From Ephemerocybe angulata (taxonomy: Eukaryota > Basidiomycota > Agaricomycetes > Agaricales > Psathyrellaceae), in NCBI GenBank assembly GCA_013368325.1, contig JAACJK010000121.1, positions 231,047 to 295,046 on the forward strand: DNA of 64,000 nt, written 5' to 3'. Position numbers and translations under genes: made by a program. How positions within the stretch are numbered: position 1 is the first letter of the stretch; every line of letters begins with the position of its first letter. A model generated the notes under the pieces. It made no database searches. It was not told the origin of the DNA and worked only from the letters and a program-made list of their open reading frames with translations. Below are positions 1 to 9,605 of this stretch, piece by piece.

Positions 1-1144
1 GGTGAACGCTCACTCTGCAATCAAGAGTGCAGACGGAGAACCGAGTGCGCGAGGGAATCTGGCTGAAGCCGACGGCCTGGGACCTCTGGGTTAGATCCCT
101 ATGGTCGTCCGCTCCAAGCAGGTGTCCTCGCGCAAAACGGGCCACGCGTTTCGCTGTGAGCATTCAGGCAGATCGATAAGTGTGGTGTGAAAGTGGAGGA
201 AGTTGAAGAGGGGGAAAAGGTCATGGTAATCGCGCGCGTTGTGCACCCCAATGTCCGTGTACGATGCCTGGTCTGGCTTCAGAGCCGGGGCGGGGTGCAA
301 CAACGGTGAAGAAAAGGAAGAAAGCCACAACTGTCAGATGTGGGCCTTGAAAAAAAAAAGGCCCAACAAAGCGAAACAAAAAGGAGTCACAGGGGTAAAG
401 AAGAACAAGAATGCCCACCAAAATCGTCGATTCCGCGCACAGGCACCGTGTCATCCTTTCACCCTCTAGCCGACCATCACCTTGAAGCAGGTGTAAATAG
501 AATTCAGGGTCCACAAAATCTGATACGCACCTGCGAAGGTGCGATCGCGAGCAGCAATACATACCCATTGCCACACCATGGCAACTCCGTCAACCCGAAG
601 TCCCCCCTACCCGTCCCTCCATATCTCTTTGCACGAGGCTCTCCTCCATGTTCCGATCGTTCTAGTTCTTGAGTTTGGCGGTAATCGGAGGTGGGACGCA
701 GGCAGGAGAAAGGAAAGGAGTGGCAGACGACGCGTCTCGACGCGGTATAGGGCAACGGCGTTCACACAAAAATTAATTAGTTGCCGGCCTTCCCAAATCG
801 CGCGCGCGGATCATTCACGTGATGTATTACTAAGCTAGATAAGATTAGATTACACCGGCGATAGGCGGAGGCAGGCCCGGACCCAATACCCCCAGGGCCC
901 AGGGCGGTGAGGTCATCACCCGAACTCTCGGTTCCCATCGCCGCTCGGCATGGAGCGATGGGAGCGATGGGTTGCCTGATCGAGCGGAAGCCGCCTCAAT
1001 TTTCGCGGAGAAGTGTAAAGTCTGTTCACAGTCTCGAACGACGAGCTTTGCAGGTTGTCCGTTGACCACCACAACCACCGCGGCCATGACTACAGGTGCG
1101 TCCCAGATTCTTGACACGTCGAAGGAGGAAGACTGAAGAGTTGA
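1..1144. other. Region upstream of the desaturase gene, no gene seen
   Basis: Open frames here are short, overlap on both strands and lack a convincing family or splice pattern. A CACGTG E-box lies at 816-821, followed by AT-rich sequence, which would suit a promoter for the gene starting at 1145. Nothing else is supported. Confidence 0.5.
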
Positions 1145-2387
1145 ATGTCAGACTTTAGCTTGTTCGGAGGCGCAGATTCGCTCGACGAGGGCAGAGGCCG
1201 AGCTCCACGACGAGTTTTCGCTCCGAAGGAAGGCGAGAACCCAAATGTCCACGCATACCAGGCAAAACCCATGGACCCGAAGGACTTTCTGTGGGTTATG
1301 ACTGAGGAACCGCACAGGACTAGAAGGATGGCGATAATGAAGGCACACCCTGAGGTACGCCCCTGGAGTTCTGCATCATGGACATCCCTGACACGTAAAT
1401 ACAGGTCACAAAACTCATGGGCCACGAACCGTTGACGAAATGGGTCGTCCTCTTCGTTGTGTCACTCCAGATTGCGACGGCGCTGTCTCTACGGCACACG
1501 TCTCCGTGGTCGCCCTGGTTTATTCTCGCAGCGTATGTCATAGGGGGTACTGCAAACCACAACCTGTTCCTCGCCATCCACGAAATTACCCACAACCTCG
1601 CGTTCAAAAGGATAGCGCTGAACAAGCTGCTGGCGATATTTGCGAACCTTCCCATCGGAATCCCGTACTCCGCAGCATTCAAGGGGTACCACATTGAGCA
1701 CCACAAGTTCCAGGGGCAGGATGGGGTCGACACGGACTTGCCGACGAGGCTGGAGCTGCTGGTGTTGAACAATGTGTTTGGCAAAGTCTTCTTCGCGTGA
1801 GTGGTACATTATCTCTCTGCTACTATTCCTGACACCTCGCCAGGACGTTCCAAATTCTCTTCTACGCCCTCCGACCCACGTTTGTCCGCGCGCAAACGCT
1901 TACCAAGTGGCACGGCCTCAACATCCTCGCGCAGGTCATCTTCGACTACGTTCTCGTCAAGACCTTCGGCGTGCGCCCCCTCATCTACTTCATCATGAGC
2001 AGCTTCTTCGCGGGAAGCCTGCACCCATGCGCAGGGCACTTTATCGCGGAGCATTACCTATGGGATGGCCTCGAGCAGGAAACGTACAGCTACTACGGCC
2101 CGCTCAACATCCTCGCGTACAACGTCGGGTACCACAACGAGCACCATGACTTCCCAAGCGTAGCATGGACGCGGCTTCCTGCCCTCCGTGCGCTGGCACC
2201 GGAGTTCTACGACAACATCCCCAGCCACCCATCGTGGCCGATGGTCCTCGTGAACTTTATCAGAGATAAGGAAGTGGGTATTTACGCGAGGGCGAAGCGG
2301 ATGGCGAAGGGAGCCGGGTGCCCGTCGAAGGTGGCAAAGAAAGGGGCTGAGGATAGTGATTCTGATTCCACGGACAAGTCTGAGTAG
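1145..2387 (+). CDS. DES1: Sphingolipid delta-4 desaturase
   Basis: Exons 1145-1354, 1405-1796 and 1844-2387 give 381 residues. The product is a membrane di-iron desaturase that places the delta-4 double bond in the sphingoid base of dihydroceramide in the ER. The three histidine boxes of the family are present: HEITH at residues 129-133, HIEHH at 166-170 and HNEHH at 298-302. Hydrophobic stretches lie between and around them. The N-terminal lipid-desaturase motif with FLWVMTEEPH starts near residue 47. The ~45-residue N-terminal extension and the Asp/Ser-rich tail are common in fungal members. A nearby upstream ATG at 1086 could only be used with a further intron, so the start at 1145 is preferred. 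Both introns are 47-50 nt with consensus donors. Confidence 0.95.
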
Positions 2388-2523
2388 GCAAAATTATAAT
2401 TGCACCAGTTTAGATGTTAGCATGTGGTATCGGCTTCTCGCCGAGTAAGCGCCCTTTGCCCCCTGCCTTCGGATCCGAAGATTCGCTTGGTCTTTATTGC
2501 TATCGCGCTTGACTCTAACCACC

Positions 2524-3935
2524 ATGGCGTCTGAGAAGAAGGAGATTGTCGTCCTTGGAGCTGGTATGTCGGCCCACAGGGGTGCTTGCAGCTCGCTGAC
2601 GAACGGATAGGGGTTATCGGCTTGACCACTGCTCTTAAGATCCAAGAGACGGGGCGGTACAAGGTGTCGATCCTTGCGGAAGTGCTGCCTACAGACCCAA
2701 AGACCATCAAGTACGCGAGCCAGTGGGCGGTCAGTGACCCTACTATCTATACACATTGCGCACTTGATTCGACATCAAGCGACAGGGTGCACACCATGTC
2801 AGCTTTGCAAAGGTGGACGATCCTCGACACGGTACGTTGCCGCTGTCGGTATCTGGCGCTCTGCTGAGCTTCGTTCAGCACTGGATAAGGAGACGTTCGC
2901 CGAGATGTGGGAGCTGAGCAAATCGGAGGCGGAGGGGTGCTTCATGCAACTTGAACAGGCCGAATACTTTACCAACCAGCGAGAGTCGCCCAGTCCTCTG
3001 GAGCACATGCCGGAGGTGCGCTCCTCCTGTCCTTTGCCCAAACTCCAGACTCGATCTTCGCATACTTAGTTCCGCTCTCTCTCCCCAAACGAAATCCCTG
3101 TCGAAGCTGTCTCAGGCGAGGCCTTCAACACCATTACGATCGACGTCCCCTCGTATTTGAACTACCTCCTCGCGCGCTTCCTATCCAAGGGCGGGCGCGT
3201 CCTGCGTGGGTCCGTGCAGCACATCGCGCAGATCGCGGAGAGCGGCGTGCACGCGTTCCTGCCCGCCTCCGAGCGCCAGTCTGACTTTACGAAGGTGGGC
3301 TTCGTGCGCCCCGCGCCTCCAGCGGCGATCGTCGTGTGTGTGGGCCTCGGCGCGCGCTACCTGGGCGGCGTGGAGGACGCGGATGTGTACCCGATCCGCG
3401 GCCAGACGGTGCTGGTTCAGGCGCCGTGGATTAAACATGGCAAGACTCTGAGCGATCTTGACGCGATGATGTGGACGTACATGATCCCCCGGCGCACGGG
3501 CCTCGTAATCCTTGGGGGCACACTGGAGCCGGACGACTGGAACGCCACCCCCCGCGCGGAGACGACGCGCTCGATATTGGAGCGCGCACTGAAGCTCTCG
3601 CCTGAGCTCGTTCCCCCTCATCTACGCAGTGCGGGTGCGGATGCGGCGCCTACTGTTGAGGATATCCTGCCGTTTGTGGTGGAGGAGGGGTGTGGGTTCC
3701 GCCCCGGTAGGAAGGGCGGTTTGAGGCTCGAGGCTGGGAATGTCAAGGTTCCGCTTACAGACAAGAGGATTCCTGTGGTATACAACTACGGGTGAGTCTG
3801 ATTTCGTCTTGGAGTAAGTGATTTGTTGCTGATTGTGAGGTCGCTAGGCATGCAGGGTCCGGGTATATCGCGTCGTTTGGATCCGCGAGGGTGGCGTTGG
3901 AATTGCTGGAAACAGCCCTGGGCTCGAAACATTGA
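2524..3935 (+). CDS. DAO: D-amino-acid oxidase
   Basis: Exons 2524-2563, 2611-2729, 2786-2831, 2879-3015, 3070-3791 and 3848-3935 give 383 residues. The enzyme is an FAD flavoprotein that oxidises D-amino acids to keto acids with release of ammonia and hydrogen peroxide, normally in peroxisomes. The dinucleotide-binding motif GAGVIG is at residues 12-17. Further family hallmarks are SQWAGAHHV, the YMIPRRTG segment, GFRPGRKGGLRLE with the substrate-binding arginine, and GHAGSGY near the C-terminus. The chain ends in Ser-Lys-His, which resembles but is not the standard SKL peroxisomal signal. Five introns of 47-56 nt all keep phase. It lies 136 bp downstream of the desaturase on the same strand. 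Confidence 0.95.
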
Positions 3936-4990
3936 TACTATGGATAAACAAGGCACTCAGGGTTTTGCCCTTATTCTCTCCTGAGCTGTGAAGTGAAAAA
4001 TGAATTTGCTCTGGAGTGTGCGCTATCTTTAATTTGGGGGTTGGGTGCCCTGGCTTGACTTATGGATTATGCATGCTCCAGCGCATAGCTATGCAATGTA
4101 AGGCAAGGAAGACAAACATGGGGGACCAAAATCTCAGCGGCTCACTAACACTTCCTGGATCCCCTTCGAATTGGAGGAGTCTCGTCCAGCCTTGGTCCAG
4201 CCCCGCAACTTGGTTAAGCTGTATTACTACGCCCGTGCTTGGCCGCCGACGTCCGAGTCTTCGTGTGCCACGTGTGGGGATACTTTCTCTTTCTAAGTGT
4301 TCTATAGCCCTCATTGCAGCGCATGTATAAGCAAGGCAGCATCGTTAGTTGTCCCTTGTCTCACACTGCAGCGGTGTACAGTGAGACGGGAGAACGTGGA
4401 CAAGGGAGTGCCAGTGTGGAAGTGGGACAGCCTGAATCGCTTGGGATGCACCCCGAATTCGGTGCACAGCTGATCCATGAGGCTCAAGGAGGAGATAACG
4501 ATTTCAATTTCCGCCATCAACAGGCGCTAATCCACCCTGAAGTAACTTCTAAGTAATCTTGACCCACCTCAGCCTCTTCCAACTCTATTACCTTGTAGCC
4601 TGGGCTTAGTAAAATAAGGGCAGAAATGCTCCAGGACAACTTACTCTTATCCAACTTCCAGCCGAATAAAGAGACATCGATAAGCGCCGAATCCCAACGC
4701 GAGGCAGCCTCGAGGGCACACTGCACGTTCGAGCTGGATTTCAATCGCTGCACAGGAAGGTGGCTGAATGGTCATCTATTATGCACATCATGCACAGCTA
4801 TCGAGAAAGAGGGAAATCGTGCTGCCAGATAGGACGACGAGGGATATTTCGGAGCACCCACCTCTCAGGGGTCCCGGTGACATGTAGCCAACCAGGTTAA
4901 ATTGAAGTGCTGTAATAGGGTATTTTGTCCATATGCGAAACCAATGACGCCCGAGCTTGAAACCTTATAGCGTACCTGTGCTGTGGCTGA
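3936..4990. other. Intergenic stretch, no gene seen
   Basis: Only short, overlapping open frames on both strands are present, without family resemblance or a coherent splice pattern. It would hold the 3' end of the oxidase transcript and distal promoter of the next gene. Confidence 0.5.
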
Positions 4991-5312
4991 ATATATAAGG
5001 GGTGTCAGTGGGGTCTTCTGGCTTTTAACGACCAACACGTCAGCTATCTGCAAAGTCTTCCCCGCACTCTCAGGTTTCGCCAAGGTGAGTCTTGTATTGG
5101 TGGCTCGATTACTCCCACCGTAAACTCACTTCCAAAGCCCCGCAAAGACCCATCCACTAGAACAGGTTACACTGGAGTTCATCGCTCAATCCAAGGCGGG
5201 TACCACGGCAAAGGTGCGTTGAAGCGATCTCTTTGCCCACGGCGCCTAATCAGACGTATATCAATTATAGATCACCGCCGTCTTTGTCGTCGCAGCTGCA
5301 ATCACCATAATC
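4991..5312 (+). promoter_or_regulatory. TATA box and probable intron-containing 5' UTR of the TPR gene
   Basis: A TATATAA box at about 4991-4998 is followed, 90 and 220 bp on, by two segments that look like introns in a leader: 5085-5137 (gtgagt...ccaaag) and 5214-5270 (gtgcgt...attatag). Joining the flanks does not give a longer in-frame protein, so these are read as 5' UTR introns. This is inferred from splice motifs only. Confidence 0.5.
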
Positions 5313-6680
5313 ATGGGCAACTGCTTTGGAAAACCCGAAGAAACAGCAGAAGATTTGCATAGAAAAGGAGCTGCCGCCTGGGGCCAATACCAAGGCGCGA
5401 AGGATAGGGAAGATAAACGGCAACTTACAGAAGCCATCGACTTCTACAACCGAGCAGTTCTCCTTGCAGGTAGCAGGACACCCTTACGCAGGACCATCCT
5501 CGTCGACTTACTCTTCGCTCTATTGGAGAACAATAAGCCTTCGCAGCAGGACCTGGCCCTTATCGAGGAGTACTTCACCGAAGTCGTTCAGGACCTTCTC
5601 CCCGAGCAATGCCAGTTCATCACAGAAACAACAGGTCAACGCTACGAGGATCTTTACAAGATCTCCTTGGATCCGAGCCACTTCGATCGCTGCGTAGCCA
5701 ACTACAACGATGCCGCCCTGAAATACGGCCCCACTCCGGAGGAGAGCGTGGTGTGGTTCCTGGTCATCGCCGAGCTGCATATTGGGCGCAAGGAGGTCAC
5801 TCACTACGAAAAGGCGCTCGATGCCCTTCGCGCAGCGAGGGACATTTGCCCCAACACCCCAGCGGGTGATGTGGAGCGCTTGAAGATTGCCAAAGGAATG
5901 TACGAGATATACAAGACCCTTTATCTCGATGGAGGGGACAAGGCTTACCTGCAAGGCGCGATCGCCGAGTGTGACTTCGCCTTAGCTCTGCCAGCACCGG
6001 AAGACCATCTTCAACTCCTGACGAAGTACGTGCGTTGCGTGTGGGTGCTCCTGGATACCCACCGGGATACGCCCGTGCCTGACGAGCTAAAGGCCCAGGC
6101 GATCGATCGTGCGCGCGAAGCATTGGATGAGCTCGCTGAGACCCCAGACGGCGACGAGACCAAGTGGCAGGTCATTGTCGACCTGGCAGATATTCTCTCC
6201 TATGAGAAAGGGAACCTTCGCAGGGAAGATCTGGACCACGCCGTAGATCTCTATAGGCGAGCGGAAGTCGTGGTGCCAGAAGACTCTGAATCCGACTTGC
6301 TGGTCAAGATGGCCGGCGCGATATGGCTGCAATCCAAAAGCACCGACGAGCAGGAAGGTTTCCAGACAGCCATCGACATGTTGATCAAGGCGTACAACAA
6401 GACCCCCGGCAGTTACATCGCCAACAATATCGGCGCGATTTACCTCGACAAGGCGAAGAATACCAACGTTGCGGACCTCGAGATGGCCCGCGAGTATTAC
6501 TTGAAGGCGTCGAACGTTTGCCCCACCGAACCTGACAAGACAAGCTTCGCAGACCAGGCAAAAGCAATTGAAGATAGGATCGAGAAGCTGACAAAGACGG
6601 AGGGAGGGGTAGATGCTGGTCCCCTCAGGCAGCTCACTGGAGAGCGACGCCAGACCAGGAGGGCAAGTATCATGGGGTAG
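5313..6680 (+). CDS. TPR-like protein, probably N-myristoylated
   Basis: A single coding exon encodes 455 residues. The N-terminus MGNCFGKP has Gly2 for myristoylation and Cys4 for possible palmitoylation, which predicts anchoring to a membrane. The rest is almost entirely helical, with repeating helix-turn-helix units typical of tetratricopeptide repeats, for example around residues 55-75, 150-175, 215-235 and 340-430. The tail is basic and ends in RRASIMG. No catalytic motif is visible, so a scaffold or adaptor role is likely but unproven. It is unusual here in having no coding introns, although the leader seems to have two. I do not recognise a named orthologue. Confidence 0.85.
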   Translation: MGNCFGKPEETAEDLHRKGAAAWGQYQGAKDREDKRQLTEAIDFYNRAVLLAGSRTPLRRTILVDLLFALLENNKPSQQDLALIEEYFTEVVQDLLPEQCQFITETTGQRYEDLYKISLDPSHFDRCVANYNDAALKYGPTPEESVVWFLVIAELHIGRKEVTHYEKALDALRAARDICPNTPAGDVERLKIAKGMYEIYKTLYLDGGDKAYLQGAIAECDFALALPAPEDHLQLLTKYVRCVWVLLDTHRDTPVPDELKAQAIDRAREALDELAETPDGDETKWQVIVDLADILSYEKGNLRREDLDHAVDLYRRAEVVVPEDSESDLLVKMAGAIWLQSKSTDEQEGFQTAIDMLIKAYNKTPGSYIANNIGAIYLDKAKNTNVADLEMAREYYLKASNVCPTEPDKTSFADQAKAIEDRIEKLTKTEGGVDAGPLRQLTGERRQTRRASIMG

Positions 6681-6988
6681 TTCGAGTTTGTGTTGATAGT
6701 ACTCGTTTATGGGACACGTTCTTGCCGATTTTCTGTTTTCTGTAGGCCCGTTTATATGCGATCATATTATGTTGTGACTTTGCTTGAGTCCTTATAAAAC
6801 TTGCGATGGGCAGAGGCACAGACTTCGGTCGTGAAGTGAGCGGCAAAAGAAGTACAAGGACTCGAACGAGTTTGCACCCGTAAAACCAGCCTAAGTCTTC
6901 AAACGAAGCAAGCATTGCGAGACTCATTTACAGCGCTCACCATTAGAAAGAAAGTATGAAATATGATACAACAACCCCAAAAATCTAC
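6681..6988. other. Convergent 3' intergenic region
   Basis: This 308-bp gap separates the convergent TPR gene and RPT6. It is AT-rich and holds no supported gene. Confidence 0.5.
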
Positions 6989-8430
6989 CTATGAGAAGAG
7001 CTTGTTGACAGACGTGTTGCTGTCCTGGTTCTTCTTCATGACCTTGGCCACAGCGAACTCGAAGTCTTCCTGCGTTACGTGCTGTCGACGTTCTCGGAGA
7101 GCGTACATTCCTGGAAAATTAAGGTCACGTATCAGCTTCTGGCTCTAAGAAACGACGAGAAACTTAAAGCGTACCAGCTTCTGTGCAGATACCGCGAACT
7201 TCGGCACCGGAGCACTGGCCCATCTTCTCAGCCAGAGCACGGAGGTTGATACCTCGTTGAAGTGACATCTGAGGAAATGTTTAGCTAATTGAACAATGTG
7301 AAGTAAACATGTACTCGCCTTTCTAGAATGGATGCGGAGAATGGATACACGAGCCTCGGGACCTGGGGGAGGGAACTCAATCTTCCTGTCAATACGCCCT
7401 GGTCGCAGGAGCGCAGAGTCCAGAATGTCAATTCGATTCGTGGCCATGATAACCTTGATGTTCTTCGACGGCTCGAAGCCGTCAAGCTGGTTAAGCAGCT
7501 CCAACATCGTCCTCTGCACCTCCGAGTCGCCTCCCCCACTCCCGCTATCGCCTCGCGAGCTACCAATGGAATCAATCTCATCCATGAAGATGATACTCGG
7601 CGCATGCTCTCGCGCCATCACGAAGAGCTCGCGAACCATCCTGCTTCCCTCTCCAATGTACTTCTGCACCAACTCGCTACCGCTGACCCTGATGAACTTG
7701 CAGTCCGTGTGGTGCGCGACGGCACGCGCGAGGAGCGTCTTTCCAGTTCCGGGAGGGCCGTACAGGAGGACACCCTTCGGCTGTGCGATACCGAGCGCTT
7801 CGAAGAGTTCGGGGTGCTTCACGGGGAGTTCGATGACCTCTTTGATCTCCTTGATTTGCTTGTCGAGACCTCCGACCATTTCGTATGTGCTGTCGGGGAC
7901 CTTTTCGACCATCATGAGGGAGACGAGCGGGTCGACCTTGTTGGGTAGGATCCTGTGGATGGTATATGAGTCGGAGCGCAGGGCAACGCGCAGTGTGGGT
8001 TTGAGAGCGTTGATGTCGATTTCAGAGTCGATATCGACGACTGTGGGATGAGTTCAAGTTGTGTAAGTCTAACCCATTTCAGCCTGAAGCCTCAATCGGT
8101 ACGCACTGTATTTCCCTTCAGGCTGCACCTTCACGAGCACCTTGCTCTTGCCCATGACCTTAATGACTTCTCCGACATAGCTTCCAGGCTCGTGCAGGAG
8201 CTGCAACTCCTCTCGAAGGAGTCTTACTGCATGTCATCCCAAGTTTAGCTTTACATCTATTATGCATTTCTAAACAGCTTACCCCGTGCGTTCAAAGCAT
8301 TCCGTTGTGCCTCCAGCCGTCTCAGATTCTGTGTCTTCTGGTTGATGAGGATCTCGGCGGCCTCAATCTTGGCCTGATAGTAGGATTTGATGCCTCCAGG
8401 AGCAATGGGTGCGCGCGTTGCGACAGGCAT
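6989..8430 (-). CDS. RPT6: 26S proteasome regulatory ATPase Rpt6
   Basis: Exons, in transcript order, are 8430-8283, 8226-8107, 8040-7319, 7268-7175 and 7110-6989, giving 401 residues (family about 405). It is one of the six AAA ATPases of the 19S base that unfold substrates for the 20S core. Visible features are an N-terminal coiled coil ([17 protein letters not shown]), the OB-fold segment around [11 protein letters not shown], Walker A GPPGTGKT, Walker B FMDEID and the second region of homology [21 protein letters not shown]. Start Met at 8430 precedes MPVATRAPI; an in-frame ATG at 8610 exists but its extension lacks homology and runs into the transposable element. The third intron (7269-7318) has a GC donor (aaag|gcgagt) and AG acceptor. 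Confidence 0.97.
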
Positions 8431-9605
8431 GTCGTCGTCGTCGTCGTCGTCGGTGTTGAGGAAGAGGTGGAGGTCGGGGTCAAGGAGGCGCCAGAAATGA
8501 GTTACGCGTCGATTACACGTGAGGATAGCGTGGGAGGACGTTTCCGGATTGAGATAGGGGCCTAATCCTGGAGGACACCCTCGAAACGAAATCCGCGACT
8601 CACGACTCACGACTCACGACTCATTTGGGTCGTGAGTCGTGAATGTGCTAGACGTCGAGTGTTCGAGCCTGGGTGATGGAATGTATTTATGCCTGGGCGT
8701 ATCTTTCCCTCTGGACTTTCCTAAGCTCAGGTATAACTCTCAGTCAGTAGAGATGGTATACGGACACACGTATATAGGGTTTCTATGTACATAGACTTCC
8801 AGGCGTGCGTTGGAGCTCGCATTGCATGCTGACAAAGCCAAATGGAAACCGCCAGCGCTCCGAAGGGGGACGGTAATCCCAGCATATTCTGATTCAACCT
8901 GCGTTGTATAGTATACCTCTCTATATACACTGCTAAGTGGCTTTTGAGACGCCCAGGGGGACAGTACGATTGTGGTTGATGTATTCAACCCACTCAGTCG
9001 GATACGTGGGAGAAAGTGTCCCTAATTCGGGCTTTACTTGCTCAGAAGGTCGCATTTGCACCTTCAATTCTCCTTCTAGAGCTATATTCTGTTCGGAATA
9101 TAAGGGTGGCACTTGAATGGCACGTCTCATAGCTCATAAGTATATCATAATCGGGAAAAAAGTCTGGCTCCTGGGCTGAACGAAAGGGTAACTCCCCAAA
9201 TACAGCTGAGGGGTGAATTGCACTTGCTCTAGACTGCCCTGCACCCCAAAATTTTGAAAATGACCATTTAGGAAGAATATAGGATGTGTTTATACCTATT
9301 AAATGTGAGATACTCTCAGTATACATGCTACAGGAGCGAAAGAAGGTATCAGGCGGCGCCGGCATTTGCCGAAGGGCACGACTCATTTGGGTTGTCGTGA
9401 GTCGTGAGCCGCGGATTTCAATTCAGGGACTTTTTGTAATCCTGTGAGTTGGCGCTCGTTGCCGGCTTCCTGCCTTCGACTCGAACCTCCACGGGCGCTA
9501 GCGCCAGAAACAAGACGCAAGAGGCGGCGGGAGGAATTGTTTCATGGATATCTCTACTATACCGTCACCCTTATAGAAGTTACCCACCGAGTCGGATCCG
9601 TGACC
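8431..9605. promoter_or_regulatory. Divergent RPT6-GPI3 promoter interrupted by a transposable element
   Basis: RPT6 and GPI3 are transcribed away from each other. If the 866-bp element at 8571-9436 and one copy of its target duplication are removed, the original gap between the two start codons is only about 300 bp, so the pair probably shared one bidirectional promoter. The insertion lies about 140 bp upstream of the RPT6 start and about 160 bp upstream of the GPI3 start. Confidence 0.6.
8571..9436. mobile_element. Short non-coding DNA transposon with 8-bp target duplication
   Basis: The ends are inverted repeats: GAAATCCGCG at 8588-8597 is followed by CTCACGACTCACGAC, and the complement of the right end reads GAAATCCGCGGCTCACGACTCACGAC-like sequence from 9419 inward. 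The conserved block starts 17 nt inside the element at both ends. Immediately outside are identical 8-mers, TAATCCTG at 8563-8570 and 9437-9444, in direct orientation, as expected of a target-site duplication. Subterminal arrays of a 7-mer (CTCACGA) fold into small hairpins at both ends. No coding frame is supported inside, so it is non-autonomous. Its terminal motif matches that of the coding element at 40620-46921. Confidence 0.8.

Noticed and set aside
8640..8700. tRNA-like B box (GTTCGAGCC) inside the short element, hinting at a SINE
   Set aside because: No A box or cloverleaf precedes it, and inverted repeats with an 8-bp duplication show a DNA transposon.
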